A stretch of 64,000 nt of DNA from Rhizobium sp. Root483D2 (GCF_001426685.1 NZ_LMFB01000015.1:100624-164623); one strand, 5' to 3'; counted from the stretch's first letter, positions 35,429 to 43,918 are shown. Notes: generated by a model from the letters alone, not told the origin. Numbers and translations: made by a program.

Positions 35429-36409
35429 ATGCGGCCGAACCGCGACCCAGCGCGAAAGGTCTGGATTTATGCTGAGCGCCAGGCGCCGCCGCTTGCCGGC
35501 TTCTGGAAGAACGCGGCAATCCGGAAAGCATGTCTGAACTATTGGGTGGTGACGCCTCTGCAGAATGCCTTTGATCTCGCGATGTTTTACGCGATGAAAC
35601 TGCTGCCGGCGGATGTCTGCTCGGCACTCGGGGCGAAACTGGGTACCTTTTCCTTTCCCCGCTGGCACAAGGGCGCCATCCGTAAGACCCGCAGCAACCT
35701 GGCGCGCCTGCTTCCGGACCTGAACGAGGCGGAACGCGATGCCCTGATGTTACGCAATTGGCAAAATCAGGGCCGGCTGATGACGGAGTTCTCAGTCGTC
35801 AACCGGATGGCGGCGGACCGAAACCGCGTGACCGTGCATGGCGCTGAAAATCTTGTCGATGCCTCAAGGCAGGGCCCATTGATCCTGATGGGAGTGCACA
35901 CCGGCAACTGGGAGCTCATCTGGCCGATCGTGCGCAGGCTGGGGCTTGATGCGGCCCTCAACTACGCGCCGCCGAACAGCACAGCGCGGCACTGGATTGC
36001 CAGACGCGTGCGGCGGCGGGCCGGCATTTCGCTGCTACCACCGGGCAAGAGCGCCGTCCGCCCGGCCCTGCAGCGCCTGAAGAAAGGCGGCACCGTCATC
36101 ATCTTCTGCGACGAGGGATTGCGCGGAAAAATTCGCGGGCCGTTTCTGGGGCGCAAACCGCATGCCGATGGCAACCTGGCGCTGGTCGCAAGGCTTGCCC
36201 GCCTGACCGGCGCACGGATCTGCCCGGTCTATACACTGCGCGAAGATGGAGCGCAGTTCAGCTTTCATGCACAACCACCGATCACCCTCCCCCCGGAAAA
36301 CAAACCCGGCGAGCGCCTGCTCGACGACGTCCTCGTGCTCAACGGGGTCATCGAGCCGGTCATCCGCGCCCATCTCGACCAATGGTACTTTCTCGACAAC
36401 GCGCTCTGA
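35429..36409 (+). CDS. LpxL/HtrB-like lysophospholipid/lipid acyltransferase
   Basis: Membrane-associated acyltransferase of the LpxL/MsbB (lipid A lauroyl transferase) family, 326 residues. The catalytic HX4D/E motif is HTGNWE (H157, E162), followed by the family's later block around CDEGLRGKIRGPFLGR. The enzyme transfers an acyl chain from acyl-ACP or acyl-CoA to a lipid or sugar hydroxyl at the inner membrane. The main lipid A acyltransferases of rhizobia usually sit with lpx genes, so this one may act on another lipid. The start codon lies 2 bp after the P450 stop (TGACGATG), so the two are almost certainly co-translated. Confidence 0.85.
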   Translation: MRPNRDPARKVWIYAERQAPPLAGFWKNAAIRKACLNYWVVTPLQNAFDLAMFYAMKLLPADVCSALGAKLGTFSFPRWHKGAIRKTRSNLARLLPDLNEAERDALMLRNWQNQGRLMTEFSVVNRMAADRNRVTVHGAENLVDASRQGPLILMGVHTGNWELIWPIVRRLGLDAALNYAPPNSTARHWIARRVRRRAGISLLPPGKSAVRPALQRLKKGGTVIIFCDEGLRGKIRGPFLGRKPHADGNLALVARLARLTGARICPVYTLREDGAQFSFHAQPPITLPPENKPGERLLDDVLVLNGVIEPVIRAHLDQWYFLDNAL

Positions 36410-36424
36410 TACCAAGATATGACG

Positions 36425-37000
36425 TCAGCCTGCGGATCCGTGCAACTGCGTGACCAGCGCGGCAAAGCGCGAGCCCGCAATCTCAAGCGGCCCGCTATTG
36501 TCGATCGTCGTCACATCGGGCTCGTCGAAAATATCCGGCACCTGGCGCTTCAGCCGGTTGAGGATATCCTGCTCGCTCTCGCGCCCGCGGGCGACAAGGC
36601 GGCTTGCCAGGACCTGCGGCGAGGCGGTGATGTTGACGATCGCAACCCTTGGAAAGGTCTGGCGGAACTGCCCGAGAACGGCCCGGCTGCCATTGGCGAT
36701 CAGGATCCTGCCCGCCCGCACCTTTTCCAGCGCATCCTGCGGAATTCCGTATTTCAATCCATGCGCCTGCCAGGCGACGGCGAAATCGCCAGCCGATAGC
36801 CGGCTATCGAAATCTTCACCGGAAATGCTCTCGTGATCCTCGCCGCCCGCGTCCGAAGGGCGGGTGATGATGCGGCGGACGAAATCGATGTCCTTGCGAT
36901 CGGCAAAATGCTGCGCGACAAAACCGATGACGCTGTCCTTGCCGGCGCCGCTCGGGCCGACCACAACGACGATCGCGCCTGTCTGACCTTGCCCGTGCAT
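36425..37000 (-). CDS. phnN: Ribose 1,5-bisphosphate phosphokinase PhnN
   Basis: Guanylate kinase-like P-loop enzyme, 191 residues, converting ribose 1,5-bisphosphate to PRPP, the last step that returns the ribose carrier of C-P lyase to metabolism. Walker A is GPSGAGKDS (about 15-23), with the following RxxTRP-like IITRPSDAGGEDHE segment typical of guanylate-kinase relatives. Its ATG overlaps the phnM stop by 1 nt (TGATG). Last gene of the phosphonate cluster, convergent with the acyltransferase gene 15 bp away. Confidence 0.93.
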   Translation of the reverse strand: MHGQGQTGAIVVVVGPSGAGKDSVIGFVAQHFADRKDIDFVRRIITRPSDAGGEDHESISGEDFDSRLSAGDFAVAWQAHGLKYGIPQDALEKVRAGRILIANGSRAVLGQFRQTFPRVAIVNITASPQVLASRLVARGRESEQDILNRLKRQVPDIFDEPDVTTIDNSGPLEIAGSRFAALVTQLHGSAG

Positions 37001-38139
37001 CAGGCGACCCGCTTGCCTTCGCGCCAGACCGAACGGACGACCGGAATGCCTTCCAACCGCTGGACCCGGACGATATCGGCACGCAGGCCAGTGGCAATAC
37101 GGCCCCGGTCGTCAAGCCCGACGGTGCGGGCAGGCGTCGCCGTGACCATGGCGAGCGCCTGCGGCAGGCTGACGCTTTCCAGTTCGTCGGACAACACGAA
37201 CGGCGCGTGGATCAGGCTGAAAGGGACATAATCGGATGACAGCACATCAAGCACGCCGCGCTCTGCAAGGTCCTTTGCGGCGATATTGCCGGAATGCGAC
37301 TTGCCGCGCACGATGTTCGGCGCACCCATGAGCACGCTCAGCCCGGCCGCATGCGAGGCTTCGGCCGCTTCGAAGCTGGTGGGGAATTCCGCAAGGCGAA
37401 TACCGAAACCAACGGATTCCTCGACATGCGCCAGGGTCGCGTCGTCGTGGCTCGCAATGGCGATGCCGCGCTCGGCGCAGGCCTTGGCGATCTGGGTGCG
37501 ATGCGGCCCGGCATATTTGGCCGACAGAGCCTGCTGGCGGTCGCAGAACTGTGCGAAAGCCTCGTCGGACAGGCCCCGCTTGGTCTTGTAGTAGAGCGTA
37601 TACTGCTCCATCGTCTGGAATTGTCTCTGACCCGGCGCATGGTCCATCAGCGAAACGAGGCCGACCTGCGGATCGTTTTCAAATTCCACGAAATGATCCA
37701 GCACGTTGTCGGTCGAGACTTCGCAGCGCAGATGGATGCGATGATCGGCGCGGAGCCGATTTTCCCTGGCGGCCTGCGCCAAGGCGTTTGCCATGTCGCG
37801 CATCTCGCCCTGCTCGAAGCCGCCATCCTCGTCCGATCCCATGCGTAGGCAATCAAAGACGGTGGTGATACCGGAGGTGACGATCTGCGCGTCATGCGCC
37901 TGGATCGCCGCCATCTTCAGCCAGCGGACGCCGGGGCGCGGCGAGTAATGCGCTTCCAGATGGTCGGTATGCAATTCGACCAGGCCGGGGATCAGGTAAT
38001 CGCCTTCGAAATCCTCGCCGGTGCGGCTGGTGCCTTCCGAGATATCGGCGATCTTGCCGTCGCGGATCAGGACCGAACCGTTGAGAATCTGGTTCTCAAG
38101 GACGATGCGGGCGTTGGAGAGAACGGTTTCTACGGTCAT
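37000..38139 (-). CDS. phnM: Alpha-D-ribose 1-methylphosphonate 5-triphosphate diphosphatase PhnM
   Basis: Amidohydrolase-fold enzyme of C-P lyase metabolism, 379 residues, that removes pyrophosphate from the phosphonoribosyl triphosphate before the PhnJ step. The metal-binding ELHTDHLEAHYSPRPGV block near the N-terminus and the SDYVPFSLIHAPF and MVTATPARTVGLDDRG segments near the C-terminus are characteristic. ATG 38139 is chosen: it follows the stop of the upstream DUF1045 gene by 1 nt, and homology begins there. An upstream extension in frame (to 38235) would overlap that gene. Confidence 0.95.
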   Translation of the reverse strand: MTVETVLSNARIVLENQILNGSVLIRDGKIADISEGTSRTGEDFEGDYLIPGLVELHTDHLEAHYSPRPGVRWLKMAAIQAHDAQIVTSGITTVFDCLRMGSDEDGGFEQGEMRDMANALAQAARENRLRADHRIHLRCEVSTDNVLDHFVEFENDPQVGLVSLMDHAPGQRQFQTMEQYTLYYKTKRGLSDEAFAQFCDRQQALSAKYAGPHRTQIAKACAERGIAIASHDDATLAHVEESVGFGIRLAEFPTSFEAAEASHAAGLSVLMGAPNIVRGKSHSGNIAAKDLAERGVLDVLSSDYVPFSLIHAPFVLSDELESVSLPQALAMVTATPARTVGLDDRGRIATGLRADIVRVQRLEGIPVVRSVWREGKRVA

Positions 38140-38140
38140 G

Positions 38141-38842
38141 TCAGGCCATCTTTCGGTGGGCGGCACTGAGCGCCGCAAGGGTGAGAACTCTGAACGGCGC
38201 GCCGCGCTCGGGCTCGATGCACAGCGCAAGGCCACGCACCGGCAGCGGGCCGCCGATCAGCGATGAAAAACGTGTTTCCAGATGGTCAGCGACCTCGTCC
38301 TGCCGCTCGGCCGGCACGGGCCCGGTCAGCGTCATGTGGAAGCGGAAGGCATCGAAGACATAAGAGTATCCCCAGTCGTGGAGATAGGTCCGTTCCGGCT
38401 CGGGCAGCGTTTCGGGCTTGCGCCGGGCGATATCCGCAGCCGAAAGCGGCGCGCGGAATGGCTCGAAGGCGCGCACGACATCGGCAGCCAAGCGATCCAG
38501 CGCATCAGCATTCCCATCGGGAACGAGAGCGAAAAACGATCCAAGCCGGCCGATCTTCAGACGCGGAATGGTAAAGGCCGGCGTTCCGGCGGCAAAAACG
38601 TCGAGCGCGCTGAGAAGGTCCGTTTCCGTTTGGCCACCGGCAAGATGAAAGGGTGCCTTCAGTGTCGCATGAAACCCGTAGCGCGCCGGCTCGGCGACGA
38701 GGCTCTCCCACCCATCCGGTCTTTGGCCGTCCGGCACCAGCGCCGTGCCGGTAAAGGCATCCCGGCCCAGCCAGCGCGCCGCAGCGTCCGTCAGCGGGTC
38801 ATCTGCGGGAGGGGTGAAATAGAAGGCGTAACGCATGTTCAT
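38141..38842 (-). CDS. DUF1045 phosphonate-operon protein, 2H phosphoesterase family
   Basis: Protein of 233 residues belonging to the family annotated as putative phosphonate metabolism protein (DUF1045). Two H-x-T motifs, H58-A-T60 (FHATLKAPF) and H169-M-T171 (FHMTLTGPV), identify the 2H phosphoesterase fold, whose members open cyclic phosphodiesters. C-P lyase releases 5-phosphoribosyl 1,2-cyclic phosphate, normally opened by PhnP, a metallo-beta-lactamase-fold protein not found in this cluster. The 2H protein is thus a strong candidate for that step, between phnM and phnN in function and directly upstream of them in the DNA. It lies 89 bp after phnE2. Confidence 0.87.
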   Translation of the reverse strand: MNMRYAFYFTPPADDPLTDAAARWLGRDAFTGTALVPDGQRPDGWESLVAEPARYGFHATLKAPFHLAGGQTETDLLSALDVFAAGTPAFTIPRLKIGRLGSFFALVPDGNADALDRLAADVVRAFEPFRAPLSAADIARRKPETLPEPERTYLHDWGYSYVFDAFRFHMTLTGPVPAERQDEVADHLETRFSSLIGGPLPVRGLALCIEPERGAPFRVLTLAALSAAHRKMA

Positions 38843-38931
38843 TCCATGAGGGCAGTAAAAAACGGGAGAGACGCAAGGCTTAGCGATTCATCGTGACCAT
38901 ACCGTGAAATCCCCTCTCCCGGTCACAAAAA

Positions 38932-40284
38932 TCAATGCGCCCTTTCTCCGATCAGCCGCTGACGAAGGAAGGTCGAGAGATTGTCGAACAGGAAGACCAC
39001 GATGAGGATCAACAGCACCATATAGGCAACCTTGTCCCAATCCGCATTGGTGCCCATGGCTTCCAGAAGCTTCAACCCGATGCCGCCGGCGCCGACAGCA
39101 CCGATGACTGTGGCTGAACGGGTGTTGGATTCCCAGAAATAGAGCGACTGCGAAATGAACACCGGCAGGACCTGCGGTACGACGCCAAAGCGATTGACCG
39201 CGATCGGGCTGGCGCCAACGGATTTCACCCCTTCACGCTGCTTGTCGTCAACGTTCTCCAAAGCCTCCGCATAGACCTTGCCGAGCGCTCCGGCATCGGT
39301 GAAGAAAATGGCGGCGATGCCGGGGATCGGGCCGGGGCCAAAGGACCGGGTGAAAAACAGCGCCCAGATCAGCATGTCGATCGAACGCAGGAAATCGAAT
39401 ATCCGCTTCATGCCCCAGTTGGCAGCGCGATTGCGCGTGATGTTGCGCGCCGCGATGAAGGCCAGCGGAAAGGCGAAGATGGTGCCGAGCAGCGTGCCCA
39501 CAAAGGCCATGACCAGCGTCTGCATCAGTTTGGACAGGATATCCGCATGCTGCCAGACGCCGTTGCCAAGAAAGTCGTCACGCATGTGGAACAGGTTGGA
39601 CCGGGCCGAATCGAGGCGATCGCCGAAGGTCGCGAGGTAAGCAAGGTCACCCCAGCTCCTGCCCCAAAACTGCGACTTTGTGTCGAAGAAGAAGTTGGAC
39701 CAGCCGAGGAAACGGCGCTGAACAAACACCTGGCCGGTGCGGATTTCCGCTTGGCCCTCGAAGCCGTAGCTGACAATGACTTTTGTCCCGTCCTGCTGGA
39801 TGGCGGCCGGTGCATCGGCTGGCGCGGTAACGGCATCTGCGGCGATGGTGACGGGATAGACCGTGCCGCCAAGATAGACATCGACCTTCGAAGGCGTGAT
39901 CTCAAGGCGGTCGTCGCGGCTGCCATAGGTAACGGTGTAGCCGCCGTTAGCTGCAGGCTGCAGCCAGTCGATATTGGCGCCGGCCGGGTATTGGCCGCGG
40001 CTCGACCATTGCGGACGCACCGTGCCGCCGTCCTCGAAACGCAAGCGCGGCTGGGCACGCCAGGAATACCAGTCCTGCAGGTACAGCGAGGCGCGATCCC
40101 AGCGGCCATTGGCAAAGGCAGGGCCGATCTGAAAGGCAAAGAAGCAGGCGACGAGATAGACAAGGATACCGCCGGCGATGAGCGCCAAACCGTAGCGCTG
40201 CATGAAGCTGCGGTGGAAGGCCTGCGGATAGGTGGCGAGCAGGCGCGCGCGTTCGGACGGATTGATCGACGGAACCGAGGACAT
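38932..40284 (-). CDS. phnE: Phosphonate ABC transporter permease PhnE2, with long periplasmic insert
   Basis: Inner-membrane permease, 450 residues, second of two PhnE proteins. The membrane core is ordinary: TM1 at about 31-53, the remaining helices from about 252 on, with an EAA loop (KSVGASPIAVNRFGVVPQVL) and GAGGIGLKLLEAM. Between TM1 and TM2 lies about 195 residues of hydrophilic sequence that must be periplasmic, rich in Asp, Gly and aromatic residues. PhnE of E. coli lacks such an insert. The start overlaps the phnE1 stop by 1 nt (TGATG). Confidence 0.92.
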   Translation of the reverse strand: MSSVPSINPSERARLLATYPQAFHRSFMQRYGLALIAGGILVYLVACFFAFQIGPAFANGRWDRASLYLQDWYSWRAQPRLRFEDGGTVRPQWSSRGQYPAGANIDWLQPAANGGYTVTYGSRDDRLEITPSKVDVYLGGTVYPVTIAADAVTAPADAPAAIQQDGTKVIVSYGFEGQAEIRTGQVFVQRRFLGWSNFFFDTKSQFWGRSWGDLAYLATFGDRLDSARSNLFHMRDDFLGNGVWQHADILSKLMQTLVMAFVGTLLGTIFAFPLAFIAARNITRNRAANWGMKRIFDFLRSIDMLIWALFFTRSFGPGPIPGIAAIFFTDAGALGKVYAEALENVDDKQREGVKSVGASPIAVNRFGVVPQVLPVFISQSLYFWESNTRSATVIGAVGAGGIGLKLLEAMGTNADWDKVAYMVLLILIVVFLFDNLSTFLRQRLIGERAH

Positions 40285-41261
40285 CAGGCCGCTCCTCTGC
40301 CGAATTCAAAAGACTGGTGACCGGTCAGCCGGTGGCGCAGCCAACCCGAAAACTGGTCGATGATGATGATGCTGATCAAGAGAAGAATGATGATCGCATA
40401 GGTCTGAGCCGCATGATCACGGCCGATCGCCAGCCGGAAGACCTCGCCAATGCCACCGCCGCCGACAGCGCCGATGATGGTCGAGGCGCGCACGTTGATT
40501 TCGGCGCGCAACAGCGCATAGGACACGAAATTGGGCATAACCTGCGGCACGATGGCAAAACGCACCCGCTCGAACCAGTTGGCGCCGGTGGCACGCAGCC
40601 CCTCTTCCGGCTTCATGTCGGCATTCTCGACCACTTCGAAGAACAGCTTGCCGAGCGCGCCGATCGTATGGACTGTGATCGCGATGATGGCGGCGATCGG
40701 CCCGATCGAGAGAATGGCGGTCAGCAATCCGGCAATCACGATTTCAGGAAAGGCGCGCATAACTTCCATGATGCGCCGAACGACCCACCGCGTTACGCGC
40801 GAGCCGATGAGGTTCGTCGAGGCGAAGAAACACAGAAGGAATGCCAGCGCTGCACCGACAATGGTCGAAACCAGCGCGATATTGATGGTGATCGCCAGCT
40901 GATAGAAGAAATGAGGAATATAGAAGCCGTCGGTCAGATAGACCCGGTCGATCGTATAATTGTATTTCAGCGATCCGTCGGCATAGGGCGACGGCAGATC
41001 GAACATCGCGCGGATAATTTCCAGCGGGCTGTTCGGCACGAAATTCAGGATGAAATCGAAGAAATACGGCAGGCGATCGAAAAACTTGCCGGCATTCGCG
41101 TCATTGGCGAATTTCAGCGATGCGCACAGCACGATGAAAAACACCACGGCCGAGATGATCGTATAGATGCGGCGGGTGCGCAACTGCTGCTGATAATGCT
41201 GCATCACCAGGGATGCGGCCGGACCGAGCCCGCCATTGTTCTGTTTGCTGATCGCCGTCAT
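40284..41261 (-). CDS. phnE: Phosphonate ABC transporter permease PhnE1
   Basis: Inner-membrane permease, 325 residues, with about six helices. TM1 is at about 35-53, followed by a periplasmic loop of about 70 residues; the EAA-type loop is LRATGANWFERVRFAIVPQVMP with GAVGGGGIGEVF downstream. Two different PhnE proteins probably form a heterodimeric channel. It lies 67 bp after phnD; the gap contains a perfect GC-rich hairpin. Translationally coupled to phnE2. Confidence 0.93.
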   Translation of the reverse strand: MTAISKQNNGGLGPAASLVMQHYQQQLRTRRIYTIISAVVFFIVLCASLKFANDANAGKFFDRLPYFFDFILNFVPNSPLEIIRAMFDLPSPYADGSLKYNYTIDRVYLTDGFYIPHFFYQLAITINIALVSTIVGAALAFLLCFFASTNLIGSRVTRWVVRRIMEVMRAFPEIVIAGLLTAILSIGPIAAIIAITVHTIGALGKLFFEVVENADMKPEEGLRATGANWFERVRFAIVPQVMPNFVSYALLRAEINVRASTIIGAVGGGGIGEVFRLAIGRDHAAQTYAIIILLLISIIIIDQFSGWLRHRLTGHQSFEFGRGAA

Positions 41262-41283
41262 GTGCCTGTTCTCGCTGCAGAAT

Positions 41284-41306
41284 GGCGGCGCCTAAAAGGC
41301 GCCGCC
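41284..41306 (-). other. Stem-loop between phnD and phnE1
   Basis: GGCGGCGCC (41284-41292) pairs perfectly with GGCGCCGCC (41298-41306), loop of 5 nt, 22 bp after the phnD stop. On the minus strand no U-tract follows, so it is better read as a 3'-protecting or attenuating element that lifts expression of the binding protein over the permeases than as a full terminator. Confidence 0.75.
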
Positions 41307-41328
41307 GCGAAATGAGGTCAAGAGAGGA

Positions 41329-42234
41329 TCAGCCGCCGATGACCGACTTACGGGCGTCGATGATCGTCTGGTAGAAGGCCTTGTTGACTTCGATATAGTC
41401 CTTGTTCTGGCCCTGCGTGTAGGCCTGGAAGCAAGCGAGGTCCTTCTTCGGCAGGTCCAGGAAAAAGGCCTTGACCTTGGCCTTCATGTCGGCCGGGACG
41501 GCGTTGTTGACCATCAGCGGGCCGTTCGGGATCAGCGGCGAGCGCCAGATTTCGACGATATCGTCCATGTCCAGATTGCCCTTGTTGACCATCTGATGGA
41601 GGTTGCCGCCGGTATAGCCCTCTTCCCACTTGCCGACGCCCGAACCGAAGGTCGTGCCGGCATCGAACTTGCCGTCGAGAACGGCGAGAACGAGGTTTTC
41701 ATGGCCGCCGCCGAAGCCGGTTTCGGAGAAGTATTCCTTCACCGGAGCGCCGATATCAGCCGGCAGCGAGACGTTCGGAACCAGGTAGCCCGAAGTCGAA
41801 TCCGGATCGGCGAAGCCGAGCTTCTTGCCCTTCAGGTCTGCGAGCGTCTTGATGCCGGAATCCTTGCGGGCAACCATGAGCGAATAGTAGCCGCTGGAGC
41901 CGTCCGAACCCGTATAGGTGAGGATCGGATCGACCGCATCGGGCTTCTGCAGTTCGATGGCGGCGTAGGAGGATGCACCCATCGTAGCGATGTCGATCGT
42001 GCCGCCGAGCAGGCCCTGGATGACGCCGTTATAGTCGGGCGACGGGAAGATCTGGACTTCCGGAACGCCGGTAGCAGCTTTGAGGCCATCCGCGACGCAC
42101 TGCGTGTTGCGGATCTGGTCGGCTTCGTTTTCCGAACCGTCGAGGCCGATGCGCAGGACCTTGACGTCCTGGGCCATTGCGGACCCTGCGATGACGCTCA
42201 GCGCCACGGCAGCAAGAAGGGCTTTCTTCAACAT
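41329..42234 (-). CDS. phnD: Phosphonate ABC transporter substrate-binding protein PhnD
   Basis: Periplasmic phosphonate-binding protein, 301 residues, with a signal peptide (MLKKALLAAVALSVIAGSAMA|Q in short form, cleavage after about residue 21). The GSENEADQIR and GLLGGTIDIATMGASSYAA stretches and the DPDSTSGYL motif contact the phosphonate group in this family. ATG 42234 is preferred: it begins the signal peptide and AGGAGA precedes it at good spacing. It lies 88 bp after phnC. The family binds 2-aminoethylphosphonate and alkylphosphonates; preference here is unknown. Confidence 0.95.
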   Translation of the reverse strand: MLKKALLAAVALSVIAGSAMAQDVKVLRIGLDGSENEADQIRNTQCVADGLKAATGVPEVQIFPSPDYNGVIQGLLGGTIDIATMGASSYAAIELQKPDAVDPILTYTGSDGSSGYYSLMVARKDSGIKTLADLKGKKLGFADPDSTSGYLVPNVSLPADIGAPVKEYFSETGFGGGHENLVLAVLDGKFDAGTTFGSGVGKWEEGYTGGNLHQMVNKGNLDMDDIVEIWRSPLIPNGPLMVNNAVPADMKAKVKAFFLDLPKKDLACFQAYTQGQNKDYIEVNKAFYQTIIDARKSVIGG

Positions 42235-42322
42235 GAGATAGTCTCCTGGTTTCCGGCCTGGCCGGAGTTCGCTTCTGAAATACTTTGCCCTTGACGCGGG
42301 CCAACGATCCCCGGGCGGACCC

Positions 42323-43159
42323 TCAAAGGCCCGCAAGTGCCACCGGTGAAGGATGGGTTGCCTTCCGATTGTCTTGCGACGGCGGAAGATTGATGCTGGT
42401 CGATGTCATCGATTCCTCGATTTCCGCGCCGCTGCCGTAGATTTCGGCGACAGCCTCCGCCGTCAGTTCGCGCGGCGGTCCATCGAACACGACGCGCCCA
42501 TGCGCCATGCCGATGATGCGCTCGCAATAGGAACGGGCGGTGTCCAGCGTATGAAGGTTGGTGACGACGGTGATGCCCTCGCGCTCGTTGATATCGCGCA
42601 GCGCATCCATCACGATCTTGGCGTTGAGCGGATCGAGCGATGCGATCGGCTCGTCGGCGAGCAGCATCTTCGGCTGCTGCATCAGAGCGCGCGCGATGGC
42701 CACGCGCTGCTGCTGGCCGCCGGACAGCGTTCCGGCCGGCTGCATTGCCGTCTGCTCGATGCCCAAGCGTTCCAGGGCTGCCAGTGCAGCAAGGCGCTCG
42801 TCCTGCGTGAACAAGCCGAAAAGCGATGACAGCGTCGAGCGGTGATTGAGCCGGCCCAGCATGACATTGGTCAAAACATCAAGGCGCGGCACCAGGTTGA
42901 ACTGCTGGAAGATCATGGCGCAATCGCGCTGCCAGTTGCGCAAGGCGGCGCCCCGCAGCGACGACACTTCGAGATCGCCGAAATGAATGGAGCCGGACGA
43001 GACGTCGTTGAGACGGTTGATCATGCGCAGCAGCGTCGACTTGCCGGCACCGGAACGGCCGATAATGCCGACCATCTGGCCCTGCGGAATATCGAAAGTA
43101 ACCGCTTCCACGGCAATCTTCCTGCCGAATTGACGGGTTACATTCTTCAGCTGAAACAT
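42323..43159 (-). CDS. phnC: Phosphonate ABC transporter ATP-binding protein PhnC
   Basis: ATPase of the phosphonate importer, 278 residues. It has Walker [10 protein letters not shown] (about 33-41), Q-loop [13 protein letters not shown], signature LSGGQQQR, Walker [13 protein letters not shown] and H-loop TNLHTLD, all typical of PhnC. ATG 43159 has AGAGGA upstream and family homology starts there. First gene of the transporter part (phnCDE1E2), separated from the catalytic part by a 141-bp gap with a candidate Pho box, so it may form its own transcription unit. It ends with a Ser/Thr-rich tail of about 30 residues. Confidence 0.93.
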   Translation of the reverse strand: MFQLKNVTRQFGRKIAVEAVTFDIPQGQMVGIIGRSGAGKSTLLRMINRLNDVSSGSIHFGDLEVSSLRGAALRNWQRDCAMIFQQFNLVPRLDVLTNVMLGRLNHRSTLSSLFGLFTQDERLAALAALERLGIEQTAMQPAGTLSGGQQQRVAIARALMQQPKMLLADEPIASLDPLNAKIVMDALRDINEREGITVVTNLHTLDTARSYCERIIGMAHGRVVFDGPPRELTAEAVAEIYGSGAEIEESMTSTSINLPPSQDNRKATHPSPVALAGL

Positions 43160-43220
43160 GAGCAGTCGTCCTCTGGCAGTGGCACCGGTCACCGGTATGC
43201 CCTTGCCATAATGGCGGTTG

Positions 43221-43238
43221 ATGAAGGGGGAATGTCAG
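43221..43238 (-). promoter_or_regulatory. Candidate Pho box upstream of phnC
   Basis: On the minus strand, CTGACATTCCCCCTTCAT is an 18-bp direct-repeat arrangement matching the PhoB consensus CTGTCAT-N4-CTGTCAT at 6/7 and 5/7 positions. It is 62-79 bp upstream of the phnC start. Phosphate-starvation control of rhizobial phn transport genes is known; binding at this site is inference. Confidence 0.45.
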
Positions 43239-43264
43239 TTCGATGTTGTTTTTGTTACAGTCCA

Positions 43265-43288
43265 CAATCCCCGCAAAGGCGGGGATTG
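43265..43288. repeat. Palindrome between hexapeptide transferase gene and phnC
   Basis: CAATCCCCGC (43265-43274) pairs perfectly with GCGGGGATTG (43279-43288), 4-nt loop, 12 bp after the stop of the transferase gene. No U-tract follows. It resembles the short GGGGATT-type palindromes dispersed in rhizobial genomes and may also end or stabilise the phnG-to-transferase transcript. Confidence 0.6.
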
Positions 43289-43300
43289 GCGCCGCAAATA

Positions 43301-43918
43301 TCAGGCATTGTGACGGGCAAGGAATGCGTCGGCGTCGAGCATTCTGAAGTCATCGAGTGCATCGCGCAGCTTGGCGTGATCCCAATCCCACCAGGCGAGC
43401 TTCTCGAAACGGCCGGCGATCTCCTGGCCGAAGCGCTCGCGGATCAGCTTTGCCGGAACGCCGCCGACGATGGTGTAGGGCGCCACGTTCTTGGAGACGA
43501 CGGCGCCGGAACCGACGACCGCACCATTGCCGATCGTGACGCCGGGCAAAACGGTGGCCCCATGGCCGATCCAGACATCGTGGCCGATAACGACACGGTT
43601 TTCACGCCGCCAGGCAAAGAAATCCTGCTCCATGTCGGCATCCGGCCAGTAGTTGGAGGCGCGATAGGTGAAATGGTGCAGCGTCGCCCGCCAGGTCGGA
43701 TGATTGGTGGCATTGATACGCACCGATGCCGCAAGATTGGCAAATTTCCCGATCGTCGCACACCAGATCATGCCGTCGCGCTCGATATAGGAGTAGTCGC
43801 CGAACTCGACCTCGTCGATGCGGCAACGCTCGCCCACTTCCGTATAGCGCCCAAGGGTCGATTGATTGACAGTGGCGGTCGGATGGATCGTCGGCTCCAC
43901 ACTCAGTTTCTGGCTCAT
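43301..43918 (-). CDS. Phosphonate-operon hexapeptide-repeat transferase
   Basis: Left-handed beta-helix protein of the DapH/XAT acetyltransferase type, 205 residues, with hexapeptide repeats visible through IHPTATVNQSTLG, YSYIERDGMIW and GHDVWIGHGATVLPGV followed by IGNGAVVGSGAVV. A family of such proteins is repeatedly found inside phn operons (phosphonate metabolism transferase family). It may acetylate aminoalkylphosphonates, a role PhnO (a GNAT protein absent here) plays in E. coli; this is inference. The start overlaps the phnL stop by 4 bp. Confidence 0.88.
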   Translation of the reverse strand: MSQKLSVEPTIHPTATVNQSTLGRYTEVGERCRIDEVEFGDYSYIERDGMIWCATIGKFANLAASVRINATNHPTWRATLHHFTYRASNYWPDADMEQDFFAWRRENRVVIGHDVWIGHGATVLPGVTIGNGAVVGSGAVVSKNVAPYTIVGGVPAKLIRERFGQEIAGRFEKLAWWDWDHAKLRDALDDFRMLDADAFLARHNA

